From contig PIVQ01000385.1 in assembly GCA_003354055.1 (NCBI GenBank), positions 1-6,876 of the forward strand: DNA of 6,876 nucleotides, written 5' to 3'. This document shows positions 1-6,678 of this stretch, piece after piece. The position numbers and the translations under genes are program-made. Every line of letters begins with the position of its first letter. The stretch's first letter is position 1. Source of the stretch: Desulfobacteraceae bacterium. Lineage in GTDB: Bacteria; Desulfobacterota; Desulfobacteria; Desulfobacterales; Desulfobacteraceae. The notes under the pieces are model-generated. The model made no database searches. It saw only the letters and a list, made by a program, of their open reading frames with translations, and was not told the origin of the DNA.

Positions 1-1109
1 TTGCCCTTGTGAGTTTGTGTGACGATGAAATATACAAGAGAAAGATCAAGGCCGGTTCCTTTTCCTGGCTCCCTTGCGCTGAACAGAGGATCAAAGGCCT
101 GGTTTCTGATATTTTCCTCCATACCGGTTCCATTGTCCGTTATGGTAATGACAGCGTATCCGTCTTCTCTTCGTACCGTCCATGAGAGGGTTGCCATAGG
201 TTTAATGGCCCCATTCTCTTCCATGGCCTGAATGGCATTCTTAAAAATACTGAAAAAAGCCATGGAGAGTTTTCTTTTGTCGCACAGAACCATTGCAGCG
301 TCTTTAGAAACATCATTGGTGATATCCATGCTTTCAAGTCCTGCAATAGATTTAATCGCCTTATCGTCCATGGCGGACGATAAGGAATTCTCCAGCAATT
401 GATGGATATTTTCCTCAATGAATGCAGAGGTTTCTCCAGCCATGAATTCAAGGATTTTTTTGATCACCCTGGCAGCCTGGATCCCGGATTCATGTATACT
501 GTCCAGCTGACGGACAATCTCCCGGTCATCTGCATAGCTCCTTATGGCATCCATTGTTGTCCCGGCTTTTTGGGCTGCTTTTTCATTGGCAGATATATCT
601 CTGGTAATTCTGTTTTTAATCACCTCTGCATTCTGTATCATCCCGGCAAGGGGATCATTTATTTCATGGGCCAGCCCCAGGGCAAGACTTCCCATGGATA
701 CCATTTTTTCAACCTTTGCAGATTCCTGCTTTTGTTTTTGGGTCTGAATCATGTTTAACCGGTTGCAAACTTTGGCCTGGACCAGCTTTGGCGAAAACGG
801 TTTGACGATATAGTCCATGCCGCCAAGTTCAAACCCTTTGACTTCATCCTCATCCTGATCAAGCGAGGTCACGAAAATAACATTGATATCTTTTGTGGCC
901 CTGTTCTTTTTAAGACGGGCGTATACTTCATAGCCATCCATATCAGGCATGATGATATCCAACAGGATAAGATCAGTTTTTGGATTATCCGCCAGAAATT
1001 CAAATGCTTGCTTACCCGATTCAACCGTATGGCATTCACCGAGATTCTGGATAAGCTTCAGCATCTTCTTACGGCTTACCACTTCATCATCTACAATCAA
1101 AATATTCAT
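1..1109 (-). CDS. Response regulator-histidine kinase fusion (REC-HisKA-HATPase), 3' end cut by the window edge
   Basis: Cytoplasmic two-component protein with an N-terminal receiver joined to a kinase core. I translated 369 codons from the ATG at 1109-1107 with no stop before the window edge. REC spans about residues 1-120: acidic pair D7/D8, phospho-acceptor D51 in LLLDIIMPD, T81, and K103 in VKPF. A short Gln/Lys-rich linker (121-133) leads to HisKA with H148 in LAHEINDPLAGM. The HATPase domain has N291 (FKNAIQAM), D325 (DNGTGM) and a G2 box at 351-357 reading GTGLDLS. By comparison with the kinase at 1319, only about 25-30 C-terminal codons are missing. A GGAAG (complement of 1118-1122) lies 8 nt before the start. 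Two positions are unusual: Asp instead of Asn/Thr four residues after the His, and Asp for Gly in the G2 box. With REC first, it probably receives phosphate from another kinase, perhaps the divergent neighbour (inference). No membrane segment is seen. Confidence 0.9.
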   Translation of the reverse strand, partial: MNILIVDDEVVSRKKMLKLIQNLGECHTVESGKQAFEFLADNPKTDLILLDIIMPDMDGYEVYARLKKNRATKDINVIFVTSLDQDEDEVKGFELGGMDYIVKPFSPKLVQAKVCNRLNMIQTQKQKQESAKVEKMVSMGSLALGLAHEINDPLAGMIQNAEVIKNRITRDISANEKAAQKAGTTMDAIRSYADDREIVRQLDSIHESGIQAARVIKKILEFMAGETSAFIEENIHQLLENSLSSAMDDKAIKSIAGLESMDITNDVSKDAAMVLCDKRKLSMAFFSIFKNAIQAMEENGAIKPMATLSWTVRREDGYAVITITDNGTGMEENIRNQAFDPLFSAREPGKGTGLDLSLVYFIVTQTHKG

Positions 1110-1213
1110 TATATTGGCTTCCAAAAGGGGAATAGTTCATCTTCTATATCCTTTAAATACAAGAAAATTCCTTCCAAGTAAAGATATTGACACAAAAGCA
1201 TCACGGGGGCCTC

Positions 1214-1242
1214 TTGCAGTTTTATCAATTTTTAATTATATT
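1214..1242 (+). promoter_or_regulatory. Candidate sigma70-type promoter for the 868-residue kinase
   Basis: TTGCAG (1214-1219) is followed after 17 bases by TATATT (1237-1242), which matches TATAAT at five of six positions. The -35 matches at only three of six. Transcription would start near 1249, giving a leader of about 70 bases to the ATG at 1319. It lies in the 209-bp divergent spacer (1110-1318), which must also hold the promoter of the leftward gene; I found no convincing box for that one. A TTGACA at 1187-1192 has no -10 at proper spacing. Confidence 0.35.
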
Positions 1243-1318
1243 TCAGTAGAATTCAGAGCTTATTTCTTCATTGAGGCTGTTAAGGCTTTGAGCACACCGC
1301 AGATATCTTAGGAAAAAA

Positions 1319-3925
1319 ATGAATAGAGAAAACCGCTCGGATGATTCAAGCCAGACCATTGAAACTTTACGTGCGAAAGTACGGCATCTTGAACATACCC
1401 AGAAGATTAATGAAACCTTACTGGAAATTTCAAATGCTGTAGATACCACACCGAATCTTAAAGATCTGTATATCTCCATTCATAGGTCATTGAACCGGTT
1501 AATCGATGTTCCCAACATTTACATCTCGATTTATGATCGGGAAAAAGGTTTATTACACTTCCCATACTTCATTGATGAGGTTGATGGGAATCAAACAAGT
1601 TCGGTCAGCATTTTCATTGAAGACTCCCTGACAGGTGAAGTGATTTTAAACACCAATCCTCTATTTTTAGATCGATCCGCCTTGCTTGAAAGACAAAAAA
1701 ACAACAAAATAGTCGGGTCAATTCCTGAAGTTTACATTGGTGTTCCATTAATAGCAGATGGTGTGGCTTTTGGTGTTCTGGCCATTCAGGATTATGATAA
1801 TCCAGACGCCTACTCCCAAAAAGATCTGGGTATGATGGTTTATGTATCCCGTCAAATCGCCATCGCCATTGAAAGAAAACGAATTAATGATGCACTGAAG
1901 GAAAATGAAGAACGATACAGAATGCTGTCGGAAAAATCCCATGATATTATCATGCGCTTTGATAAATCATGTCGACATTTGTACGTGAATCCTGCCATTC
2001 GCCAATTAGGTCTATCACCTGAGCAAATGATTGGAAAAACCCACAAAGAACTCGATTTGCCTGAAGACCTGGTAAAAACCTGGGGTGATACTATTTTAGA
2101 AGTATTTGAAACCCGCAAGGTAAAACGAATTGAGTTCAAGCTGCCCCAGGGTGTATGGATTGACTGGTTATTATGCCCGGAGTTTTCAGGGGAGACCCAA
2201 GTCAATTCGGTCCTTACCTTTGCAAGGGATATTACGGAAAGAAAGCAGATGGAATTTTACAACAGCTGCTATGACCAGATTAATAAAATTATTATTAATG
2301 CGGCTGATGTAGAGCAGATGCTGAATGGCATATTGGATAAAATGCTGGATATTTTTAAGTGCGACAGGTCATGGATTTTTTTTCCATGTGATCCGGATGC
2401 TGAATATTATGAAGTGACTTTTTTAAAGAGCCGTCCAAAGTGGTATATGGCCCCGGGTGCCCGGTTTGACATCACAAAGGAAACCAGCAAATCCCTTAAA
2501 GAAATTGCCGGTTCCGATGCCCCCCTGATTTTTGATTCGACGACAAACATGAAAATCAAAAAAGAGGCGAGAGATGAGAGACAGGTAAAGAGTCAAATGA
2601 TTATGGCTGTCTTCCCGAAAACCGGACAAGCCTGGGGAGTAGGCCTGCACCAGTGCTCATATGACAGGGTGTGGACAAATGAGGACAGCCTGTTATTTAA
2701 AGGAATATGCCGGCGGATTACAGATGGATTGAGCAGCATGCTGCTTTTCAAACAACTTGCCCGGACAAAAAACTACATTGATAATGTGGTGGATTCCATG
2801 CCGTCTATACTGATCGGTGTTGATTTCAACGGTAACATCCTGCAGTGGAATTCAAAGGCTGTACAGGCAACCGGAATAAAAACCAAATCGGCTTTGGGCA
2901 AATTCTTTGTTGAATTGTTCCCACATCTTGATCAGTTTCAAAAAATAATCAAAGAGGCAATTGTTGAACAGAAAGTTGTTGAGAAACTTAAAGTTCCCCA
3001 TCTGATAAAGGGGGAAACCCGATATGAAAATATAACCGTTTATCCATTAAAAGATACAGATATAAAAGGGGCTGTAATCCGAATGGATGATGTATCTGAG
3101 CAAATGCAGATTGAGGAGATGATGATTCAATCTGAAAAGATGCTCTCTGTAGGCGGGCTTGCAGCAGGCATGGCCCATGAGATCAATAACCCTTTGGCCG
3201 GTATGATACAAAACGCCCAGGTTCTTTTGAACCGTCTTACGGCAGATATCCCGGCAAATACCAAAGTGGCGAATAAAGTTGGCACAACAATGAATGTTAT
3301 AAAAGCCTATATGGTGGAAAGAAAAATCCTGCAGCAGGTGGTGCATATTAATGATGCAGGGAAGCGTGCTGCTGAAATTGTCCAGAATATGCTTTCATTT
3401 TCCCAAAAAGCAGAAGGGACTAAAAAATATGAAAATTTAAAGTTGCTGCTGAACAATACGATTGAACTTGCGCAAAATGATTATGGCCTGAAAAAACAAT
3501 TTGATTTTAAAAAAATCAAGATCCATCAATCATGTGAAGAGGGTTTTCCAATGGTGCCGTGTGAATCCAGCAAAATTCAACAGGTGTTTTTAAATATTCT
3601 TAAAAACGGTACCGAAGCCATGGCTGAATATAATATATCAAAACACCGGGAGTCTGAGTTTCAGATTAGATATTTTGTGGACAGTCCTTTTGCTGTGATC
3701 CAAATAGAAGATAACGGACCCGGCATGAGTCAGAAGACCAGAAAACGGATTTTCGAGCCTTTTTTCACAACAAAACCGCCGGATATCGGTACAGGATTGG
3801 GACTGTCGGTTTCCTTTTTTATTATTGTGGAAGATCATAAAGGAGAGCTCAGTGTGGAGTCAAGCCCGGATCAGGGAACCGTGTTTTCCATCAAACTGCC
3901 GATACATGCTACTCAATCATTGTAG
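1319..3925 (+). CDS. Multi-sensor cytoplasmic histidine kinase (GAF-PAS-GAF-PAS-HisKA-HATPase), 868 aa
   Basis: Soluble sensor kinase expected to autophosphorylate on His and pass phosphate to a receiver domain. Residues 1-40 look helical/coiled-coil. GAF1 is about 43-188 (VYIGVPLIADG, FGVLAIQDYD). PAS1 is about 195-310, ending in the usual FARDITERK. GAF2 is about 315-478, of the type with FKCDRSW and GLHQCSYDRVWT. PAS2 is about 485-600. HisKA is about 604-695 with H620 in MAHEINNPLAGM. The HATPase domain has N763 (ILKNGTEAM), D798 (DNGPGM) and GTGLGLS at 824-830. All catalytic boxes are intact, and no signal peptide or membrane helix is visible. The start is supported by AGG at 1310-1312, six bases before the ATG. 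It carries no receiver of its own, so it must signal to a separate REC protein; the divergent REC-kinase is an obvious candidate (inference). The ligands of the PAS and GAF domains cannot be told from sequence. It ends at TAG. Confidence 0.95.
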   Translation: MNRENRSDDSSQTIETLRAKVRHLEHTQKINETLLEISNAVDTTPNLKDLYISIHRSLNRLIDVPNIYISIYDREKGLLHFPYFIDEVDGNQTSSVSIFIEDSLTGEVILNTNPLFLDRSALLERQKNNKIVGSIPEVYIGVPLIADGVAFGVLAIQDYDNPDAYSQKDLGMMVYVSRQIAIAIERKRINDALKENEERYRMLSEKSHDIIMRFDKSCRHLYVNPAIRQLGLSPEQMIGKTHKELDLPEDLVKTWGDTILEVFETRKVKRIEFKLPQGVWIDWLLCPEFSGETQVNSVLTFARDITERKQMEFYNSCYDQINKIIINAADVEQMLNGILDKMLDIFKCDRSWIFFPCDPDAEYYEVTFLKSRPKWYMAPGARFDITKETSKSLKEIAGSDAPLIFDSTTNMKIKKEARDERQVKSQMIMAVFPKTGQAWGVGLHQCSYDRVWTNEDSLLFKGICRRITDGLSSMLLFKQLARTKNYIDNVVDSMPSILIGVDFNGNILQWNSKAVQATGIKTKSALGKFFVELFPHLDQFQKIIKEAIVEQKVVEKLKVPHLIKGETRYENITVYPLKDTDIKGAVIRMDDVSEQMQIEEMMIQSEKMLSVGGLAAGMAHEINNPLAGMIQNAQVLLNRLTADIPANTKVANKVGTTMNVIKAYMVERKILQQVVHINDAGKRAAEIVQNMLSFSQKAEGTKKYENLKLLLNNTIELAQNDYGLKKQFDFKKIKIHQSCEEGFPMVPCESSKIQQVFLNILKNGTEAMAEYNISKHRESEFQIRYFVDSPFAVIQIEDNGPGMSQKTRKRIFEPFFTTKPPDIGTGLGLSVSFFIIVEDHKGELSVESSPDQGTVFSIKLPIHATQSL

Positions 3926-3958
3926 AGATCATATTCAGATATTTGATTTGTCAATCCA

Positions 3959-3972
3959 TACAAAATTTTGTA
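3959..3972. repeat. Perfect 14-bp palindrome in the intergenic spacer
   Basis: TACAAAATTTTGTA is its own reverse complement. It lies 33 bases after the stop of the 868-residue kinase and about 20 bases upstream of the candidate -35 for the next gene, a reasonable place for a dimeric regulator. It is too short and AT-rich, and has no loop or T-run, to be an intrinsic terminator. A related half (TACAAAATTGTGCA) occurs before the citrate synthase gene near 6707-6720. In AT-rich spacer DNA such a palindrome can arise by chance. Confidence 0.35.
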
Positions 3973-3992
3973 CTGTGAACCACAATTAAAGC

Positions 3993-4021
3993 TTAAAACT
4001 TTTGGTCAACATTTTTATAAA
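3993..4021 (+). promoter_or_regulatory. Candidate promoter of the interrupted hybrid kinase
   Basis: TTAAAA (3993-3998), a 17-base spacer and TATAAA (4016-4021) match the sigma70 consensus at four of six and five of six positions. Transcription would start near 4028, with a very short leader before GGA at 4036-4038 and the ATG at 4045. The spacer is AT-rich, so chance matches are likely. Confidence 0.35.
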
Positions 4022-4044
4022 CCTCTTTGAACTGTGGATGATAT

Positions 4045-4887
4045 ATGCATTCCATATCAAATTATAGCAATTTATACGAAATTATAGTTGATCGAATTGA
4101 TGAAGGGGTGAATCTCGTCGCAGCTGATAATCTAAAAATCGTATTTACGAACAAAAAGTTCAACACCATGTTCGGGTATGATGACGGAGAGCTGATCGGC
4201 AGGCATGTGTCCATACTAAATTATATGAATGACACTCAAAAGGCCCGTGATATAAAAGACCTGTTGACGTCAGAGGGCAAATTAAACTTTGAAATTAAAA
4301 ACAAAAAAAAGGATGGGACGCCCTTCCTGTGCAGCGCCTCTATTTCTCAGTTCAATCATTCCGAATATGGAAAAATGTGGCTGAGCATCCATAAGGATAT
4401 TACGGAAATCAGAAGAAAAGATAAGGTCCAGGCAGCAGAACTGAATCTTATCGAATATGCCTCTTTTCATAGTATGATAGAGCTTCTTCAAAAATTTCTT
4501 AAAGAGGCTGAAGAAATTACAGAAAGTCAAATAGGATTTTACCATTTTTTAGAAGAAGACCAACAAACGCTGGCACTTCAGACCTGGTCGAAAAACACCC
4601 TGGACAACATGTGCAGTGCCAAGGGTAAAGGGGAGCATTATCCCATATCCAAAGCAGGGGTATGGGTGGATTGCATTCATAAATGCGAGCCTCTGATTCA
4701 TAATGACTACCAAAGCCTGCCCAATAAAAGAGGGCTTCCCGAGGGGCATGCGCCCATCATTCGGAAACTTGTCGTTCCTGTGCTTCGTGAAAAAAAAATA
4801 GTGGCGATTTTAGGGGTCGGTAATAAACCGTATAACTACGATGAAAAAGATATTGATACGGTTCAGGTGCTGGCCGATCTGGCCTGA
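4045..4887 (+). CDS. PAS-GAF sensor fragment (N-terminal part of the interrupted hybrid kinase), 280 aa
   Basis: If the TGA is a true stop, this piece is a sensor-only protein with no output. The PAS domain (about 10-130) has NLVAADNLKIVFTN, MFGYDDGELIGR and the closing IHKDITEIRR. The GAF domain (about 140-280) is the type with IGFYHFLEED, GVWVDC, EPLIHNDY and ILGVGNKPYNYDEKD, which I recall as common in environmental multi-sensor kinases. The stop falls after LADLA, at the very end of the GAF fold, so the domain itself is almost complete and could fold alone. The start at 4045 has GGA at 4036-4038, six bases upstream. The same frame continues beyond the stop into the next piece. Confidence 0.6.
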   Translation: MHSISNYSNLYEIIVDRIDEGVNLVAADNLKIVFTNKKFNTMFGYDDGELIGRHVSILNYMNDTQKARDIKDLLTSEGKLNFEIKNKKKDGTPFLCSASISQFNHSEYGKMWLSIHKDITEIRRKDKVQAAELNLIEYASFHSMIELLQKFLKEAEEITESQIGFYHFLEEDQQTLALQTWSKNTLDNMCSAKGKGEHYPISKAGVWVDCIHKCEPLIHNDYQSLPNKRGLPEGHAPIIRKLVVPVLREKKIVAILGVGNKPYNYDEKDIDTVQVLADLA

Positions 4888-4899
4888 GAAACTGTATCA

Positions 4900-4928
4900 C
4901 GGATGCAGGCGGAAAAATCACTGATCCG
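4900..4928 (+). other. Bulged hairpin just downstream of the in-frame TGA (weak SECIS-like candidate)
   Basis: CGGAT (4900-4904), a bulged G (4905) and CAG (4906-4908) pair with CTG (4921-4923) and ATCCG (4924-4928). This gives an 8-bp stem with one bulge and a 12-base loop, GCGGAAAAATCA. The loop starts 21 bases after the TGA and its first base is G, which fits the general layout of bacterial selenocysteine insertion elements. The match could be chance: short bulged stems are common, and the residue expected here is Trp rather than Cys. Confidence 0.2.
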
Positions 4929-5664
4929 GAAGGCAGATAAACTGGAAGAGAGCAGAAAACACTATTACTCTCTTTTCAATAAGAATAGAGACGGCTATGT
5001 CATTAACCTGGGATCAGGTGAACTTCTGGATCCGAATCCGGCATTTGCCAAGATGCTGGGCTATACGGTAGAGGAGGTAAAAAAACTCTCCTTCTGGGAT
5101 ATAACGCCAAAAAAATGGATTGAGTGGGAGACAAAAGTTCACGGAAAGAAATTGCTGAAAAGAGGGTATACCGATTTATACGAGAAAGAGTATATACGCA
5201 AAGACGGAACAGTCTTCCCAATTGAAGTGCAGGCCTTTTTGCTCAATGAACCGGCAGATTTGGGTTCTGCATTAATCGGGGCTTTTGTCAGGGATATTAC
5301 GGAACGGATATCTGCTGAGCAGAATAAAATGGAACTGGAATCCCAGCTTCGCCAACTGCAAAAGAATGAAGCCATCGGCGCTCTGGCAGGAGGAATTGCC
5401 CACGATTTCAACAATATCTTGTTTCCGATTATCGGATTTACAGAATTGATAGATGACGATCTTTCCGAAGACAGTCCTTTTAAAGAAAGCATCGATGAAA
5501 TTCTAACGGCATCCAGAAGGGCAAAGGAATTGGTTGAACAGATTTTAACCTTCAGCCGTCAGGCAGAGCAGGAGGTCAAACCTCTTAAACCGGATTTAAT
5601 CATCAAAGAAGTGATGAAGCTTATCGTCTCAACACTCCCGAAGACAATTGAAATCAACCATTAG
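4903..5664 (+). CDS. PAS-HisKA fragment with partial ATPase start (middle part of the interrupted hybrid kinase), 253 aa
   Basis: This piece begins at an ATG 15 bases after the TGA and in the same frame, so termination-reinitiation is conceivable, but no clear ribosome binding site precedes it. A helical linker (1-17) is followed by a PAS domain about 18-138 (DGYVINLGSG, FAKMLGYTVEEV, AFVRDITERI). HisKA follows about 148-225, with the His in GGIAHDFNNILFP at residue 167 of this piece. It ends at TAG just after KTIEINH, before the N-box, so it has no ATP-binding site. Alone it could be a phospho-acceptor and dimerisation protein but not a kinase. Confidence 0.55.
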   Translation: MQAEKSLIRKADKLEESRKHYYSLFNKNRDGYVINLGSGELLDPNPAFAKMLGYTVEEVKKLSFWDITPKKWIEWETKVHGKKLLKRGYTDLYEKEYIRKDGTVFPIEVQAFLLNEPADLGSALIGAFVRDITERISAEQNKMELESQLRQLQKNEAIGALAGGIAHDFNNILFPIIGFTELIDDDLSEDSPFKESIDEILTASRRAKELVEQILTFSRQAEQEVKPLKPDLIIKEVMKLIVSTLPKTIEINH

Positions 5665-5715
5665 ATAGACCCCAAATGCTGCAAGATTATTGCCGATCCC
5701 ACCCAGATCCATCAG

Positions 5716-6489
5716 GTGGCTATGAATCTGATTACAAATTCATACCATGCCATGCAGGAATCCGGCGGAGTTCTCTCGGTAGCACTGACAAATATAGATT
5801 TTAATGACCGGTTAAAAGGATTGGGGCTTGATGCAGTACCACATATTCTCCTTTCAATAGAAGATACCGGTATCGGCATGGACGAAGATACGCTTGCTAA
5901 AATATTTGATCCTTATTTCACCACAAAACCGATAGGTAAAGGTACCGGACTTGGTTTGTCCGTTGTGCATGGAATTGTGAAGAACTATAGAGGAGAATTA
6001 GAGGTCCGGAGCAGGCCTGGTAAAGGATCTGTATTTAACGTTTACCTGCCTGCATTTGAAGGCCAAAGCCCCCCCCAGCCATCATCTGAGAAAAAAGTCA
6101 TTCAAGGGGGGAAAGAGAGAATCCTGCTCGTTGACGATGAGATATCCATCCTGAAATTAGAAAAGGAGATGCTCGAGCGTCTTGGTTATGAGATATGTGC
6201 AATGGAAGACAGCCATACGGCCTTATCGGAAATTAAAAATTCTCTGGATAAATATGACCTGCTAATCACCGATATGACCATGCCTAAAGTGACGGGGGAA
6301 CGTCTTGCCAGGGAAGCCAAAAGCACAGACCCCCATTTTCCGATTATCGTCTGTACTGGATTCAGTGAGCAGCTCACGCCCCACATTGCATCTGATATTG
6401 GTATAAATGCAGTTCTGGCAAAACCCGTCCTTAAAACAACAATGGCACAAACAATAAGAAAAGTTCTGGATGAACGGCTGGTCCCGTGA
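5716..6489 (+). CDS. Partial HATPase plus receiver domain fragment (C-terminal part of the interrupted hybrid kinase)
   Basis: The frame reopens right after the TAG at 5662. The first possible starts are GTG 5716 and ATG 5722, both inside the N-box of the ATPase domain (HQVAMNLITNSYHAM), and neither has a well-spaced ribosome binding site. This argues that the piece is not an independent gene. It holds N565, D607 and GTGLGLS (composite numbering), then a Pro/Ser linker with an eight-C run at 6069-6076, then a complete receiver: ILLVDDE, phospho-acceptor Asp in LLITDMTMPKVTG, VCTG and the Lys of LAKP. It ends at TGA 6487-6489. If a translated product exists, REC is the only complete domain in it. 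Confidence 0.5.
   Translation: MAMNLITNSYHAMQESGGVLSVALTNIDFNDRLKGLGLDAVPHILLSIEDTGIGMDEDTLAKIFDPYFTTKPIGKGTGLGLSVVHGIVKNYRGELEVRSRPGKGSVFNVYLPAFEGQSPPQPSSEKKVIQGGKERILLVDDEISILKLEKEMLERLGYEICAMEDSHTALSEIKNSLDKYDLLITDMTMPKVTGERLAREAKSTDPHFPIIVCTGFSEQLTPHIASDIGINAVLAKPVLKTTMAQTIRKVLDERLVP
6069..6076. repeat. Run of eight C residues in the HATPase-REC linker
   Basis: This homopolymer encodes part of a Ser/Pro/Gln linker between the ATPase and receiver domains. In the given sequence the frame is kept through it. Such a tract is prone to replication slippage and to base-calling length errors. Confidence 0.6.
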
Positions 6490-6563
6490 GGATAAAATGA
6501 AGCACAATTACCTTCCTTGATGGCCTTTTCATTGTCCACATTAAACAGGGTATAATCAGTCAC
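6490..6563 (-). other. Possible 5' remnant of an unidentified leftward gene
   Basis: On the minus strand, a GTG at 6563 is preceded by a strong GGAAGGAA ribosome-binding-like sequence (complement of about 6569-6576). It opens a frame reading VTDYTLFNVDNEKAIKEG and a few more residues before it runs antisense into the kinase end. About 25 residues lie outside the kinase gene and look protein-like. The rest of the frame, down to 6186, is only the shadow of the receiver domain. It could be the start of a gene truncated by a rearrangement, or chance. I do not recognise the protein; the spacing of EKAIKEG is loosely like the start of nicotinate phosphoribosyltransferase-type enzymes, which is a weak memory-based hint. 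Confidence 0.2.
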
Positions 6564-6678
6564 GACAATTCCTTCCGCTCTCGATTAATTCTTTTTCAGG
6601 CGGTTTTGACGGCCTGTTTCTGGAAGTTGGCTGCTTGCAGCGCCCTTCCATCTGCCGACAAGAGCCTTTCGTTTTGCG

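Larger units (their letters stand above)
4045..6489 (+). pseudogene. Hybrid histidine kinase (PAS-GAF-PAS-HisKA-HATPase-REC) interrupted by in-frame TGA and TAG
   Basis: Read as one frame, this is 814 codons before the final TGA, with stops at codon 281 (TGA, 4885-4887) and codon 540 (TAG, 5662-5664) and no frame change. Domains in composite numbering: PAS about 10-130, GAF about 140-285, PAS about 292-425, HisKA about 435-510 with H453 in GGIAHDFNN, HATPase about 530-670 (N565, D607 in DTGIGM, GTGLGLS at 633-639), and REC about 690-812 (D697/D698, phospho-acceptor D743, T771, K793). All catalytic residues are kept. From memory, relatives carry Trp at codon 281 in the motif LADLAWD, so TGG to TGA explains that stop. 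The second stop splits the ATPase domain, so kinase activity needs readthrough. I favour a recent pseudogene or base errors; recoding is possible. The three pieces are listed separately below. Confidence 0.75.

Noticed and set aside
1187..1192. TTGACA as the -35 box for the 868-residue kinase
   Set aside because: No -10-like hexamer lies 16-19 bases downstream; the sequence there is GC-rich.
949..1311. Plus-strand open frame of 120 codons across the divergent spacer
   Set aside because: Most of it is antisense to the receiver domain of the leftward gene, which has clear motifs; the remainder is AT-rich spacer sequence with no recognisable domain and no ribosome binding site.
6186..6489. Minus-strand open frames antisense to the receiver domain of the hybrid kinase
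   Set aside because: The plus-strand receiver has all its catalytic residues; the antisense frames show no motif and are shadows. Only the short part beyond 6489 is kept as a weak candidate.
4045..6489. Alternative genetic code with TGA read as Trp
   Set aside because: All 15 Trp codons I counted in the three kinases are TGG, so one TGA at a Trp position looks like a mutation rather than a code change.
6597..6616. CAGGC/GCCTG stem as a terminator after the hybrid kinase
   Set aside because: The stem is only five perfect pairs plus a mismatch and is not followed by a T-run on either strand.
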